A DNA stretch of 26,659 nt from an uncultured Clostridia bacterium (GTDB lineage Bacteria; Bacillota; Clostridia; Christensenellales; UBA1242). The translations under genes and the position numbers were made by a program. Below the pieces are notes generated by a model that was given only the letters and a program-made list of their open reading frames with translations, was not told where the DNA came from and made no database searches. Below are positions 6,486-13,210 of the stretch, in pieces. How positions within the stretch are numbered: position 1 is the first letter of the stretch; each line of letters begins with the position of its first letter. The stretch covers positions 1 through 26,659 of the forward strand of contig CANQRE010000007.1 in assembly GCA_947626175.1 (NCBI GenBank), written 5' to 3'.

Positions 6486-6513
6486 ATTTTACACTTTTTG
6501 TTTTATATTTCAA
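6486..6513 (-). promoter_or_regulatory. Sigma-A type promoter of pgk, inside the end of dus
   Basis: On the minus strand, TTGAAA (6508-6513), 16 bases and TAAAAT (6486-6491). The -35 lies in the last codons of dus. A start seven bases past the -10 would be near 6479, leaving a leader of only about nine bases that consists of GGAGGAAAC, i.e. the ribosome site and spacer only. Confidence 0.6.
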
Positions 6514-7435
6514 AATGATTGAAAGCGTCTTTCATCAGTTTTAAACTTTGGTCGATTGATTTTTGCACTGCAAGTTCTTTTTTTATTTCGCTGCCAAGTT
6601 TTAAGCCTGCCGCATATCCCAAAAAATGTTTTCTTAAATACAGCACAAGCCATTTTTCAGGATAAAACTTTCTTAAAATTTCAACATGCTTTTCAATGAG
6701 CTGTATTTTGTTTGGCTGCTTTAGGTTTTTAAGTGTTGAAAAAATCCATGGCTGCCCGATTGCGGCCCTGGCAATCATAACTCCATTAACTCCAGTTTGC
6801 AACATTTTGTGATATGAGTCTTCGTCCCTGACATCGCCGTTGCCAATTATTGGAATAGTGCAGCATGATTTTGCCAAGGCAATTTGATCATAGTCTGCTT
6901 TTCCGGCATATCCTTGCAAGGCCGTTCTTCCGTGAACTGTGACAAAACTTGCTCCCGCCTCTTCACACATTTTAACAATTTCACGGATGTTTTGTTTGTC
7001 AAATCCAAGCCTAACTTTCACACTCACCTGCTTTTTGCCCGCCGCTTTAACACATTCACTGATTATTTTGTAAGCAAGCGGCAAATCCTTTAAAAGAGCC
7101 GACCCTTCGCCATTTTTGACAATTTTTGGAGCAGGACAGCCCATGTTTATGTCAATTCCATCAAATTTTTGCAAGATTGGATTTTTGATTGCTTCGGCCA
7201 TAACAAAAGGGTCTTTGCCAAAAATTTGAGCAAAAACAATTTTTTCTTCATCGCCCCTTATTGCCATATCCTTTGTTTTTTGGTTGTCATATTTCATCGC
7301 CTGAGCGGAAATCATTTCGCCAAAAGCAGCGTCACTTCCGCATTGTGAGCAAACAGTGCGAAATCCAACATCATTTACCCCTGCCATTGGAGCAAGAATG
7401 ATTGGGTTATCAAAATTTTTTGTTCCAAGTTTCAT
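6503..7435 (-). CDS. dus: tRNA-dihydrouridine synthase, DusB-like
   Basis: The protein has 310 residues. Dus enzymes are FMN-dependent TIM-barrel proteins that reduce specific uridines in tRNA. Visible: the N-terminal PIILAPMAGVNDVGFR FMN-site motif; the catalytic cysteine C100 in NMGCPAPKIVKNGEGS; VSVKVRLG; VTVHGRTALQGYAGKADYD; and IPIIGNGDV near the phosphate-binding end. The C-terminal part (about 235-310) fits the helical tRNA-binding domain. There is no Shine-Dalgarno before the ATG, and a -10 box ends six bases upstream, so the mRNA appears leaderless. An alternative start with a good ribosome site was not found. Confidence 0.94.
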   Translation of the reverse strand: MKLGTKNFDNPIILAPMAGVNDVGFRTVCSQCGSDAAFGEMISAQAMKYDNQKTKDMAIRGDEEKIVFAQIFGKDPFVMAEAIKNPILQKFDGIDINMGCPAPKIVKNGEGSALLKDLPLAYKIISECVKAAGKKQVSVKVRLGFDKQNIREIVKMCEEAGASFVTVHGRTALQGYAGKADYDQIALAKSCCTIPIIGNGDVRDEDSYHKMLQTGVNGVMIARAAIGQPWIFSTLKNLKQPNKIQLIEKHVEILRKFYPEKWLVLYLRKHFLGYAAGLKLGSEIKKELAVQKSIDQSLKLMKDAFNHFEI

Positions 7436-7441
7436 GCTTTC

Positions 7442-7469
7442 ATTTTAACAAATTTTTTGTTTGTTTCAA
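7442..7469 (-). promoter_or_regulatory. Sigma-A type promoter of dus, leaderless arrangement
   Basis: The minus strand has TTGAAA (7464-7469), 16 bases, then TAAAAT (7442-7447) with an extended TG one base upstream. The -10 is separated from the dus ATG by six bases, so transcription would begin at or next to the A of the start codon. No Shine-Dalgarno is present. Confidence 0.65.
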
Positions 7470-7477
7470 AGCATATT

Positions 7478-9013
7478 TCATTCCGCATTTTGCTTTTCCT
7501 TTGCAATTTGTTTGCGTGACAAATATTTTTTCACAATTTCGCTTGTAAGTGGCAAAGTGAACAAAACATACACGCCCGCGCCGGCAAGCATTCCCAAAAT
7601 CACTTCAACAATTGGCGAAAATGCAGTTTTTGAAAACAATAGCATGACCACAAGCATCATAGCGGTGGCAGACAAAAGCGGAAGCAACGCCGAAAACAAA
7701 TCAATTGAAATTTTTCGCTTGTTTTTGACAAGAGCCATAATGCAAATAACGCTGCTTAGTGCAATGTTTCCAAACACAACTCCAAAAATGTTTATCTCGG
7801 GGATTTTGCACAAAAAAACAACGCACAAAATTTTCGCTCCGCCGCCAATAATGTGCGAAAGCATGCAATAAACAAACTTTCCTTTTGATTGCAAAATGGT
7901 GACAAAAAACTGCATAAGTGCAGTGATGATTGTGCTAACGCCGCCAAAATATGTAAGTTTGACTGCAACAGAATTTTGCTGCAGCGAAAGCGATGGATAA
8001 ACAATTTGATAAAGCGGCTTGCAAATGGCACAAATTCCAAACACAAGCGGCAAAATGCTAAGCCACAAAATTTTTAAGGCAGATGAAATTTGCTCGGTTT
8101 TTTCATCGCTTAAGGACGCTTCCATATATGACATTGACGGCAAAATTGCCATTGACAGTGCGGATGAAAAAATAAGTGGAAAATTTAAAAGAGAACTCAC
8201 AATACCCGTTTGCAATCCAAACAGCGATGTTGCAAATTCATTTGTAAGCCCACTTTTCATAAGCATGCGCACAACAACAAAACTGTCAACCATGTTTACA
8301 AGCGGCAAAACGCAGCTTCCAAGCGAAAGCGGCACAACAGCTTTTAAAAATGAAGCTGAAACGTTTTTGTCGGATTGAGCGTAAATTTTTGTTTTGAAGC
8401 GCATATATATTGACAGAAAAACAATTGCAACAACTTCGCTTACGCTCACACCCAAAAATGCTCCAAAAACCCCTGCGGCAATTCCTTTTTTGCCAAAAAT
8501 GAACGCAAACAACAGTCCAAGCGCAAATTTGAATGTTTGCTCAAGAATTTGACTTATTGCTGTTGGCAACATGTTTTCATATCCCTGAAAAACTCCGCGC
8601 ATGGCAGCAATCACTCCGCCAAAAGGAATCAAAAAAATCATAAGCTTGTATGATATTTCGCCCTTTGCCGCATTTTGCAAAAACGCAATTTGTTTTGAAA
8701 ACAAAAACAGTGTAAGCCCACCTGCAATTCCAAAAATTATGCAATACAAAAGTGATGTTTTGACAAGCTTTTTGATTTTGCCGTAATCACCCATCGCCCT
8801 TGCAGAAGAAACAAATTTTGAAAGCGCAGTTGTGACACCGCCACTTGTGAGAATAAGGGCAAAAGAATACACGCTCATCACCATTTGAAAAACTCCAATC
8901 CCTTCAACCCCAATGATTGAAGTGAGCGGCAAACGGAAAAAAGCTCCAAGCAGTTTGCATATAATTCCGCTTGCAACAAGCATAATTGTCCCTTTTCCAA
9001 CGCTATTTTGCAT
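7478..9013 (-). CDS. SpoVB/MurJ-like polysaccharide (lipid-linked oligosaccharide) flippase
   Basis: The protein has 511 residues and about 14 hydrophobic segments across the whole length. The N-terminus (SGIICKLLGAFFRLPLTSII, then GVEGIGVFQMV) is the signature start of the stage V sporulation protein B / oligosaccharide flippase group within the MOP superfamily. Such proteins move lipid-linked sugar precursors, often peptidoglycan-related, across the plasma membrane. An in-frame ATG 11 codons later has a purine-rich AAGGGAC upstream, but the family alignment favours 9013, where no ribosome site exists and a weak -10 lies six bases away. Whether it serves sporulation, peptidoglycan or another polymer cannot be decided. 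The C-terminal tail is basic and cytoplasmic-looking. Confidence 0.88.
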   Translation of the reverse strand: MQNSVGKGTIMLVASGIICKLLGAFFRLPLTSIIGVEGIGVFQMVMSVYSFALILTSGGVTTALSKFVSSARAMGDYGKIKKLVKTSLLYCIIFGIAGGLTLFLFSKQIAFLQNAAKGEISYKLMIFLIPFGGVIAAMRGVFQGYENMLPTAISQILEQTFKFALGLLFAFIFGKKGIAAGVFGAFLGVSVSEVVAIVFLSIYMRFKTKIYAQSDKNVSASFLKAVVPLSLGSCVLPLVNMVDSFVVVRMLMKSGLTNEFATSLFGLQTGIVSSLLNFPLIFSSALSMAILPSMSYMEASLSDEKTEQISSALKILWLSILPLVFGICAICKPLYQIVYPSLSLQQNSVAVKLTYFGGVSTIITALMQFFVTILQSKGKFVYCMLSHIIGGGAKILCVVFLCKIPEINIFGVVFGNIALSSVICIMALVKNKRKISIDLFSALLPLLSATAMMLVVMLLFSKTAFSPIVEVILGMLAGAGVYVLFTLPLTSEIVKKYLSRKQIAKEKQNAE

Positions 9014-9019
9014 AAAAAT

Positions 9020-9049
9020 AGTTTAAACTTAACATAAAAAAGTATGCAA
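9020..9049 (-). promoter_or_regulatory. Possible promoter of the flippase gene, leaderless arrangement
   Basis: On the minus strand TTGCAT (9044-9049), 18 bases, then TAAACT (9020-9025), again exactly six bases before the ATG. Each box is an imperfect match, so this is weaker than the dus and 448-residue-gene examples, but the spacing repeats. Confidence 0.4.
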
Positions 9050-9055
9050 AGGGTA

Positions 9056-9084
9056 TTTACAAACCAAAATTTTTATGTTATAAT
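9056..9084 (+). promoter_or_regulatory. Strong sigma-A promoter of the 208-residue ORF
   Basis: TTTACA (9056-9061), 17 bases, then a perfect TATAAT (9079-9084) with TG one base upstream. Expected start near 9091, followed by AAAGGAG and the ATG at 9108, so the leader is about 17 bases. It diverges from the flippase gene. Confidence 0.85.
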
Positions 9085-9107
9085 GAAGGCAAACAAAGGA
9101 GAAAATT

Positions 9108-9734
9108 ATGGCAAACGCAACACCATATATATCAATTTTTGAGCCACAACTTGACGACACGCCACAAACAAGTGAAAAAAAATTGAGAAATCGCAAGTTT
9201 TTGTCAGGATTGCTTTTCCGTGGAATAACATCCATCATTTCATACGACTCACAATACACTGACTCTCGCATTGCAGAAATTGCAAGAACCGACCCTGACC
9301 TTGCTGCAAACTTAAAAAAAGTGAAGGATGATTACAAAACCTACAAAGCATGGTACACCGATCCATCAAACAGACAAACTCCATGGCAAAAAGATGAAAA
9401 ACTTGTGAAAGCATTTTTGCAAGAACTTGACAAAAACCGTGAAGGTTACAAGGACTTTTCAATTCTTTCACTTATTCCAACAACACTAAATTGGAATGAT
9501 TATTATGACAATCACGATGAAAAAAGATATTTGGATGCAACAAAGGTTGTTCGGGCATTAACAGTGCAAACAGGCGACAGAATCTTGTTGAAAGGCCCTG
9601 CAGTGTTCCCAGATGAAATGTCATCCAATGCTCAAGCAAGAGCGATTTATAACGACCTTGAAAATTCAATCATGGCTTTGCCAGGTGACATTGTTCCATT
9701 AAACAAGTCATCTGCTGCTGAAATAAAGCTTTAA
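9108..9734 (+). CDS. Hypothetical protein, 208 residues
   Basis: I do not recognise the family. The protein is soluble-looking and highly charged, without a signal peptide or membrane segment. It begins MANATPYISIFEPQLDDTPQ, has a charged helical middle (about residues 60-115, rich in Lys, Asp and Tyr), and a C-terminal half with hydrophobic patches such as VVRALTVQTGDRILLKGPAV. No cysteines are present and no catalytic motif is visible. It has its own strong promoter, a good Shine-Dalgarno and a strong intrinsic terminator, so it is a well-expressed monocistronic gene. It lies between the divergent flippase gene and the convergent 448-residue orphan. Confidence 0.85.
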   Translation: MANATPYISIFEPQLDDTPQTSEKKLRNRKFLSGLLFRGITSIISYDSQYTDSRIAEIARTDPDLAANLKKVKDDYKTYKAWYTDPSNRQTPWQKDEKLVKAFLQELDKNREGYKDFSILSLIPTTLNWNDYYDNHDEKRYLDATKVVRALTVQTGDRILLKGPAVFPDEMSSNAQARAIYNDLENSIMALPGDIVPLNKSSAAEIKL

Positions 9735-9764
9735 AAAAGAATGCGGCAAGCATTCTTTTTTTTG
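9733..9764 (+). terminator. Intrinsic terminator, probably bidirectional
   Basis: AAAAAAGAATGC and GCATTCTTTTTT (9733-9744 with 9750-9761) form a 12-pair stem with a GGCAA loop and end in a long T-run. It overlaps the stop of the 208-residue ORF. The A-run on the left lets it also terminate the convergent 448-residue gene, whose stop is at 9778. Confidence 0.9.
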
Positions 9765-9777
9765 TATTTTTTTGGCT

Positions 9778-11124
9778 TTATTGAGTTGCTAATGGATTTA
9801 TTATGTCTTTCTTTTGAAGAGGTTCCGGTGGCAAATCAACCAATTGTTCTTCAACCAAAGGAGAAGACAGTTGTTCAATGTTTTTGTTGTCTTCAACATT
9901 GTTTGTGCTTTCAGTGGCAAGCGTCACGTCATCGTTTTCGTCCTTTGAAAGGTCTTCCTTGGCGCCGTCAACAGCAGGATTTATCAAAGTTGCATTAACA
10001 CCATCTTCATTCCATTCGTCTTCCGGACTTGTTTCGTCAACCTTTTCCACTTTTTCAGGTGGCTTTGGGTTTTCAGGTGGTTTGGTTTCTGTGAGCTCCA
10101 CCGCCTTTGGACTTTCATCTATTTTTGTGTCAAACTTTTTTGGAACGACAATAGTTTTTTTGTCGTCCTTCTTTTTGCTGCCCGACTTTGCACTTGCAGC
10201 CTTGTATTTGTAAATTGGGCCGGCTTTTGATTTTGATTTTGCCGATTTTTTTGACGAACTTGCTGATTTTGCTTTTTTGTTTTGCGATGGTGGCGGCGCT
10301 TGCATATCTTCAAGTTTTTTTGAAATTGTGTCAAATTCTTTCACAGGCTTTGAAAATTCACGCATCGTTTTTGACAACGTTGGCAGTTCTTTTTTAAGAG
10401 CCTTAAATCCGCCCTGCTCAATAATGAGAATCAAAAGTTGACGGCGAAGATTTGTGTATACATGGCGTTTGTCCGCCTTTTCCGATTCTTGCTCTTTTAG
10501 TTTTCGCATTCTTGCCAAAATATGTTTGCTGATTGGCCCGCCCTTTTCAAGCAAATCCATCATGTCGTTTACAAAAATTTCCGACTGAAGTTCAATGATC
10601 ATGTCCCTTTCAGCTTGTTTTTGTTCAAGATCGGAAACATATTCTTCAATTTGATTTGAAAATTCATCGTCAATGTCTTCAAGCGAATCCAAAATGTTGA
10701 ACACCCTTTTTGCTTTAAAAGGAAAGTCATATGAATACACTGCCGCATATTGAGCAACAAAGCTCACGATTTCATTTCCGTCAACCCTTTCAACAAGATA
10801 CAAGCTTGCATAGCCTTGATCTGCAACAGGCCAATATTTGAGTTTGAAATGCAAAGTTATGTTTTTAAGTTCACTTTGGGCATAAAAAGTTTTGTCGCCA
10901 ACTTCGACCATAAGTTTTTTTACGCCAACCAAAATTTTTCGCATGTCCTCAGAAAGGACATATTTCCCGTCTTTGTTAAATGATCCAAGGAGTTTGTTTT
11001 TTAAAATCTCGTCATATTGGTGGAGCTGATAAAAATCAATAAAATCCGGATCATCCAAAACCTCGCCACTTTCATAAATAATATAGGTTGGCTTTTCTTG
11101 CCTTGTGTCAACCGCCTTATTCAT
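9778..11124 (-). CDS. Hypothetical protein, 448 residues, basic linker and acidic tail
   Basis: I do not recognise the family. Residues 1-260 look like a folded domain: a Tyr/Asp-rich start (YIIYESGEVLDDPDFIDFYQ), a beta-rich part including LHFKLKYWPVADQGYASLYLVE, then helices with charged coiled-coil character (about 165-260). Residues about 275-330 are a Lys/Ser/Ala-rich basic linker with SSKKSAKSKSKAG and KKKDDKK. The remaining 115 residues are proline- and glutamate-rich and clearly acidic, ending PLATQ. There is no signal peptide or membrane segment, so it is probably cytoplasmic. No Shine-Dalgarno precedes the ATG, and a perfect -10 lies six bases upstream. A basic-then-acidic disordered tail could bind nucleic acid or partner proteins, but no function is assigned. 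Confidence 0.85.
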   Translation of the reverse strand: MNKAVDTRQEKPTYIIYESGEVLDDPDFIDFYQLHQYDEILKNKLLGSFNKDGKYVLSEDMRKILVGVKKLMVEVGDKTFYAQSELKNITLHFKLKYWPVADQGYASLYLVERVDGNEIVSFVAQYAAVYSYDFPFKAKRVFNILDSLEDIDDEFSNQIEEYVSDLEQKQAERDMIIELQSEIFVNDMMDLLEKGGPISKHILARMRKLKEQESEKADKRHVYTNLRRQLLILIIEQGGFKALKKELPTLSKTMREFSKPVKEFDTISKKLEDMQAPPPSQNKKAKSASSSKKSAKSKSKAGPIYKYKAASAKSGSKKKDDKKTIVVPKKFDTKIDESPKAVELTETKPPENPKPPEKVEKVDETSPEDEWNEDGVNATLINPAVDGAKEDLSKDENDDVTLATESTNNVEDNKNIEQLSSPLVEEQLVDLPPEPLQKKDIINPLATQ

Positions 11125-11130
11125 GGCCTA

Positions 11131-11159
11131 ATTATACAATATTTTTCACTTAAATGCAA
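11131..11159 (-). promoter_or_regulatory. Sigma-A type promoter of the 448-residue gene, leaderless arrangement
   Basis: On the minus strand TTGCAT (11154-11159), 17 bases, then a perfect TATAAT (11131-11136). Six bases (TAGGCC) separate it from the ATG, so the predicted first transcribed base is the A of the start codon. This is the clearest leaderless case in the window. Confidence 0.75.
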
Positions 11160-11165
11160 CAGTTT

Positions 11166-11477
11166 TCACTTTTTTATAAATGTCAAACAGTATGGTTTTG
11201 CCCGATAATCATTGACTGTTATGCCATTTGCAACACATTTGCCATCATGATTGAGAAGACAATTGGCTTCACAGTTGATTTCAAGTGTTTTGGAATCACG
11301 CTGGGGACTGTATTTTGGAATGCGCTCAAACAAATCTTTGGATGTGTCAATTTGCTGTTTTGTTTCGTCAGGCTCAAACCTTGAACAAATTATGTTTTCT
11401 TTCACAGTTATACCTTTTGCCTTGCATGTGAAGTGGTCGTTATATTTGCACTTAAGCTTTCTGCAGCGAATGTCCAT
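11166..11477 (-). CDS. Cysteine-rich DUF1540-like protein with two repeats
   Basis: The protein has 103 residues and nine cysteines. Two cysteine-rich units are visible: residues 3-34 with the spacing CRKLKC, FTC, a GITV stretch and a final C; and residues 68-100 with INCEANC, GKC, GITV and a final C. Each resembles one DUF1540 unit (C-x4-C...C...I-x-V...C), a family frequent in clostridia and probably metal-binding. A hydrophilic linker with a charged segment separates them. No function is established for the family. The ATG has AAAGGAG at good spacing. It lies upstream of the leaderless 448-residue gene and diverges from rplI. Confidence 0.7.
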   Translation of the reverse strand: MDIRCRKLKCKYNDHFTCKAKGITVKENIICSRFEPDETKQQIDTSKDLFERIPKYSPQRDSKTLEINCEANCLLNHDGKCVANGITVNDYRAKPYCLTFIKK

Positions 11478-11512
11478 TTTTTCTCCTTTAAGCTAAAGTT
11501 TTTCCATTTTGT

Positions 11513-11541
11513 TTGACTTTTAATCTTTTGTATTGTAAAAT
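11513..11541 (+). promoter_or_regulatory. Sigma-A type promoter of rplI
   Basis: TTGACT (11513-11518), 17 bases, TAAAAT (11536-11541). The start is expected near 11548 and would leave a leader of about 13 bases, essentially the AAAGGAG ribosome site and spacer. Confidence 0.75.
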
Positions 11542-11560
11542 TTTTAAAAAGGAGAAAAAG

Positions 11561-12001
11561 ATGAAAGTTGTTTTGCTTGCCGATGTTCGCGGCTGCGGAA
11601 AAAAAGGTGAAGTCAAGGAAGTTTCGGGTGGATATGCACAAAACTTTTTGATAAAAAATGGATTGGCAAAAGCAGCCGACAATGCGGCTTTGTCAATGCA
11701 AGCACAAAAGGATTCGTCTGACAAATTTCACAAAGCACAAGCGCTTCAAGAAGCAAAACTTTTGAAAGAAAAACTTGACAAAGTGAGTTTGACGCTTGAA
11801 CTTAAATGCGGCGAAAATGGCAAAAGTTATGGAGCAATCACAAACAAAGAAATTGCTGAAAAACTTGCAAATTTAAATTTTGAAATTGACAAAAAAAAGA
11901 TACTCTGCCCAACAATAAAAACCGCTGGAACTTTTGTTATTGAAATCAAACTTCATTCCGAAGTTTCTGCAAAAATCAAAGTGATAGTTGAAGCAAAATA
12001 A
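11561..12001 (+). CDS. rplI: 50S ribosomal protein L9
   Basis: The protein has 146 residues, standard for L9. The N-terminal rRNA-binding domain is clear: MKVVLLADVRGCGKKGEVKE and the segment GYAQNFLIKNGLAKAA. A long connecting helix (about 45-80) and the C-terminal domain with GKSYGAITNKEIAEKL follow. In most Bacillota rplI follows rpsR in the rpsF-ssb-rpsR operon; here it is a separate monocistronic gene on the opposite strand, about 3.3 kb from rpsR, with its own promoter. Upstream in-frame sequence belongs to the promoter, so the start at 11561 with AAGGAG is chosen. Confidence 0.97.
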   Translation: MKVVLLADVRGCGKKGEVKEVSGGYAQNFLIKNGLAKAADNAALSMQAQKDSSDKFHKAQALQEAKLLKEKLDKVSLTLELKCGENGKSYGAITNKEIAEKLANLNFEIDKKKILCPTIKTAGTFVIEIKLHSEVSAKIKVIVEAK

Positions 12002-12012
12002 AATTTTTAAAC

Positions 12013-12036
12013 TTGAAAAAACATGTTTTTTTCAAA
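12013..12036. repeat. Near-perfect AT-rich inverted repeat after rplI
   Basis: TTGAAAAAACA faces TGTTTTTTTCAA with one extra T, so it can fold with a single bulge. It lies 12 bases after rplI and ahead of the shared terminator. It could be a weak additional terminator or an mRNA 3'-end element. Confidence 0.4.
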
Positions 12037-12096
12037 CCAGCAAATTGAAACATCTTAAAGTTTCAAAAACGCATTATTGTCAAAAATTAAACAGCA

Positions 12097-12124
12097 AAAA
12101 ACCGAGCAAAATTGCTCGGTTTTA
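12097..12124. terminator. Bidirectional terminator shared by rplI and prfA
   Basis: ACCGAGCAA and TTGCTCGGT form a nearly perfect palindrome with A-runs on the left and T-runs on the right. The T-run overlaps the stop codon of prfA on the minus strand (12122-12124). It serves the convergent genes rplI and prmC-prfA. Confidence 0.9.
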
Positions 12125-13210
12125 TTCTTCGCCCATTTCAAGTTTTTCAGTTCGATCTTTCAAAATGAGTGCATCAATAAAAATGTCAATATCTCCATTT
12201 AGCACACCTTCCAAATCAAACGATGAAACATTGACTCTGTGATCGGTGACACGCCCTTGAGGATAATTGTATGTTCGCACGCGTTCACTTCTGTCACCTG
12301 TTCCAACTTGAGCTCTGCGGGAATCCTTTTGCTCTTTGTCCTTTTCGCCTTGATACAGCTCATACAATTTGCTTTGCAAAATGCGCATTGCTTTTTCACG
12401 GTTTTTGATTTGGCTTCGTTCATCTTGACAAGTCACAACAATTCCTGTTGGAATGTGAGTTATCCTTATTGCACTGTCCGTTTTGTTGATGTGTTGACCG
12501 CCCGCACCACTTGCGCGATATGTATCAACCCTTAAATCACTGTCCAAAATTTCAAAGTCAACATCTTCAACTTCAGGAAGAACTGCAACTGTTGCAGTTG
12601 AAGTGTGAATTCTGCCCTGCGACTCTGTTTCTGGCACGCGTTGAACCCTGTGCACGCCCGCTTCATACTTAAGCCTTGCATAAGCCCCTTTGCCCTTGAC
12701 AAAAAAAGTTGCTTCCTTAACTCCGCCAAGCTCTGTTTCATTTAAATCTGAAATTTCGATCTTCCACCTGTGATTTTCGGCATAATGGGAATACATTCGC
12801 ATAAGCTCCGTTGCAAACAATGCCGATTCTTCGCCGCCTGCAGCTGAACGAATTTCCATAATAATGTTGGCATCATCATTTTCATCCTTTGGCAAAAGCA
12901 AAAATTTGATTTCTTCGCACAGCGACTCAATTTGCCCATTAAGGCTTTCACACTCTTCTTCAAACATGGCTTTCATTTCGCTGTCATGTTCTTCATCGCG
13001 GGCTTTTTCGCATTCGTTTTTGTCATTTATCGCCTTTTCAAGCGCTTTGGATTTTTCTACGATTTCTGAAAGCGAATTAAGCTCCTTTGCAAGCAATCTG
13101 TATTGTTTGTTGTCGGCAATAACAGAAGGATCAGCCACCTGATTTGTTAAAAAGTCGCTGCGTTGCCTTATTTTTTTTGTTTTTTCCAAAATGTCATTTG
13201 CGTTTGTCAT
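12122..13210 (-). CDS. prfA: Peptide chain release factor 1
   Basis: The protein has 362 residues, typical for RF1. It recognises UAA and UAG stop codons and triggers peptide release. The catalytic GGQ is at 237-239 in ASGAGGQHINKTDSA, the site that PrmC methylates. The stop-codon reading motif is the PxT type: PET at 193-195 in RVPETESQGRIHTST, which identifies RF1 rather than RF2. An N-terminal coiled-coil region is seen at about 40-105. The gene overlaps the end of prmC by 17 bases and has no good Shine-Dalgarno, so translation is likely coupled to prmC. TAG is used as a stop elsewhere in the window (giant ORF), consistent with an active RF1. Confidence 0.97.
   Translation of the reverse strand: MTNANDILEKTKKIRQRSDFLTNQVADPSVIADNKQYRLLAKELNSLSEIVEKSKALEKAINDKNECEKARDEEHDSEMKAMFEEECESLNGQIESLCEEIKFLLLPKDENDDANIIMEIRSAAGGEESALFATELMRMYSHYAENHRWKIEISDLNETELGGVKEATFFVKGKGAYARLKYEAGVHRVQRVPETESQGRIHTSTATVAVLPEVEDVDFEILDSDLRVDTYRASGAGGQHINKTDSAIRITHIPTGIVVTCQDERSQIKNREKAMRILQSKLYELYQGEKDKEQKDSRRAQVGTGDRSERVRTYNYPQGRVTDHRVNVSSFDLEGVLNGDIDIFIDALILKDRTEKLEMGEE

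Noticed and set aside
12122..13210. PET instead of PAT in RF1 as a sign of altered stop-codon reading
   Set aside because: PET is a normal variant of the RF1 PxT motif in Bacillota, and TAG is used as a stop in this window.
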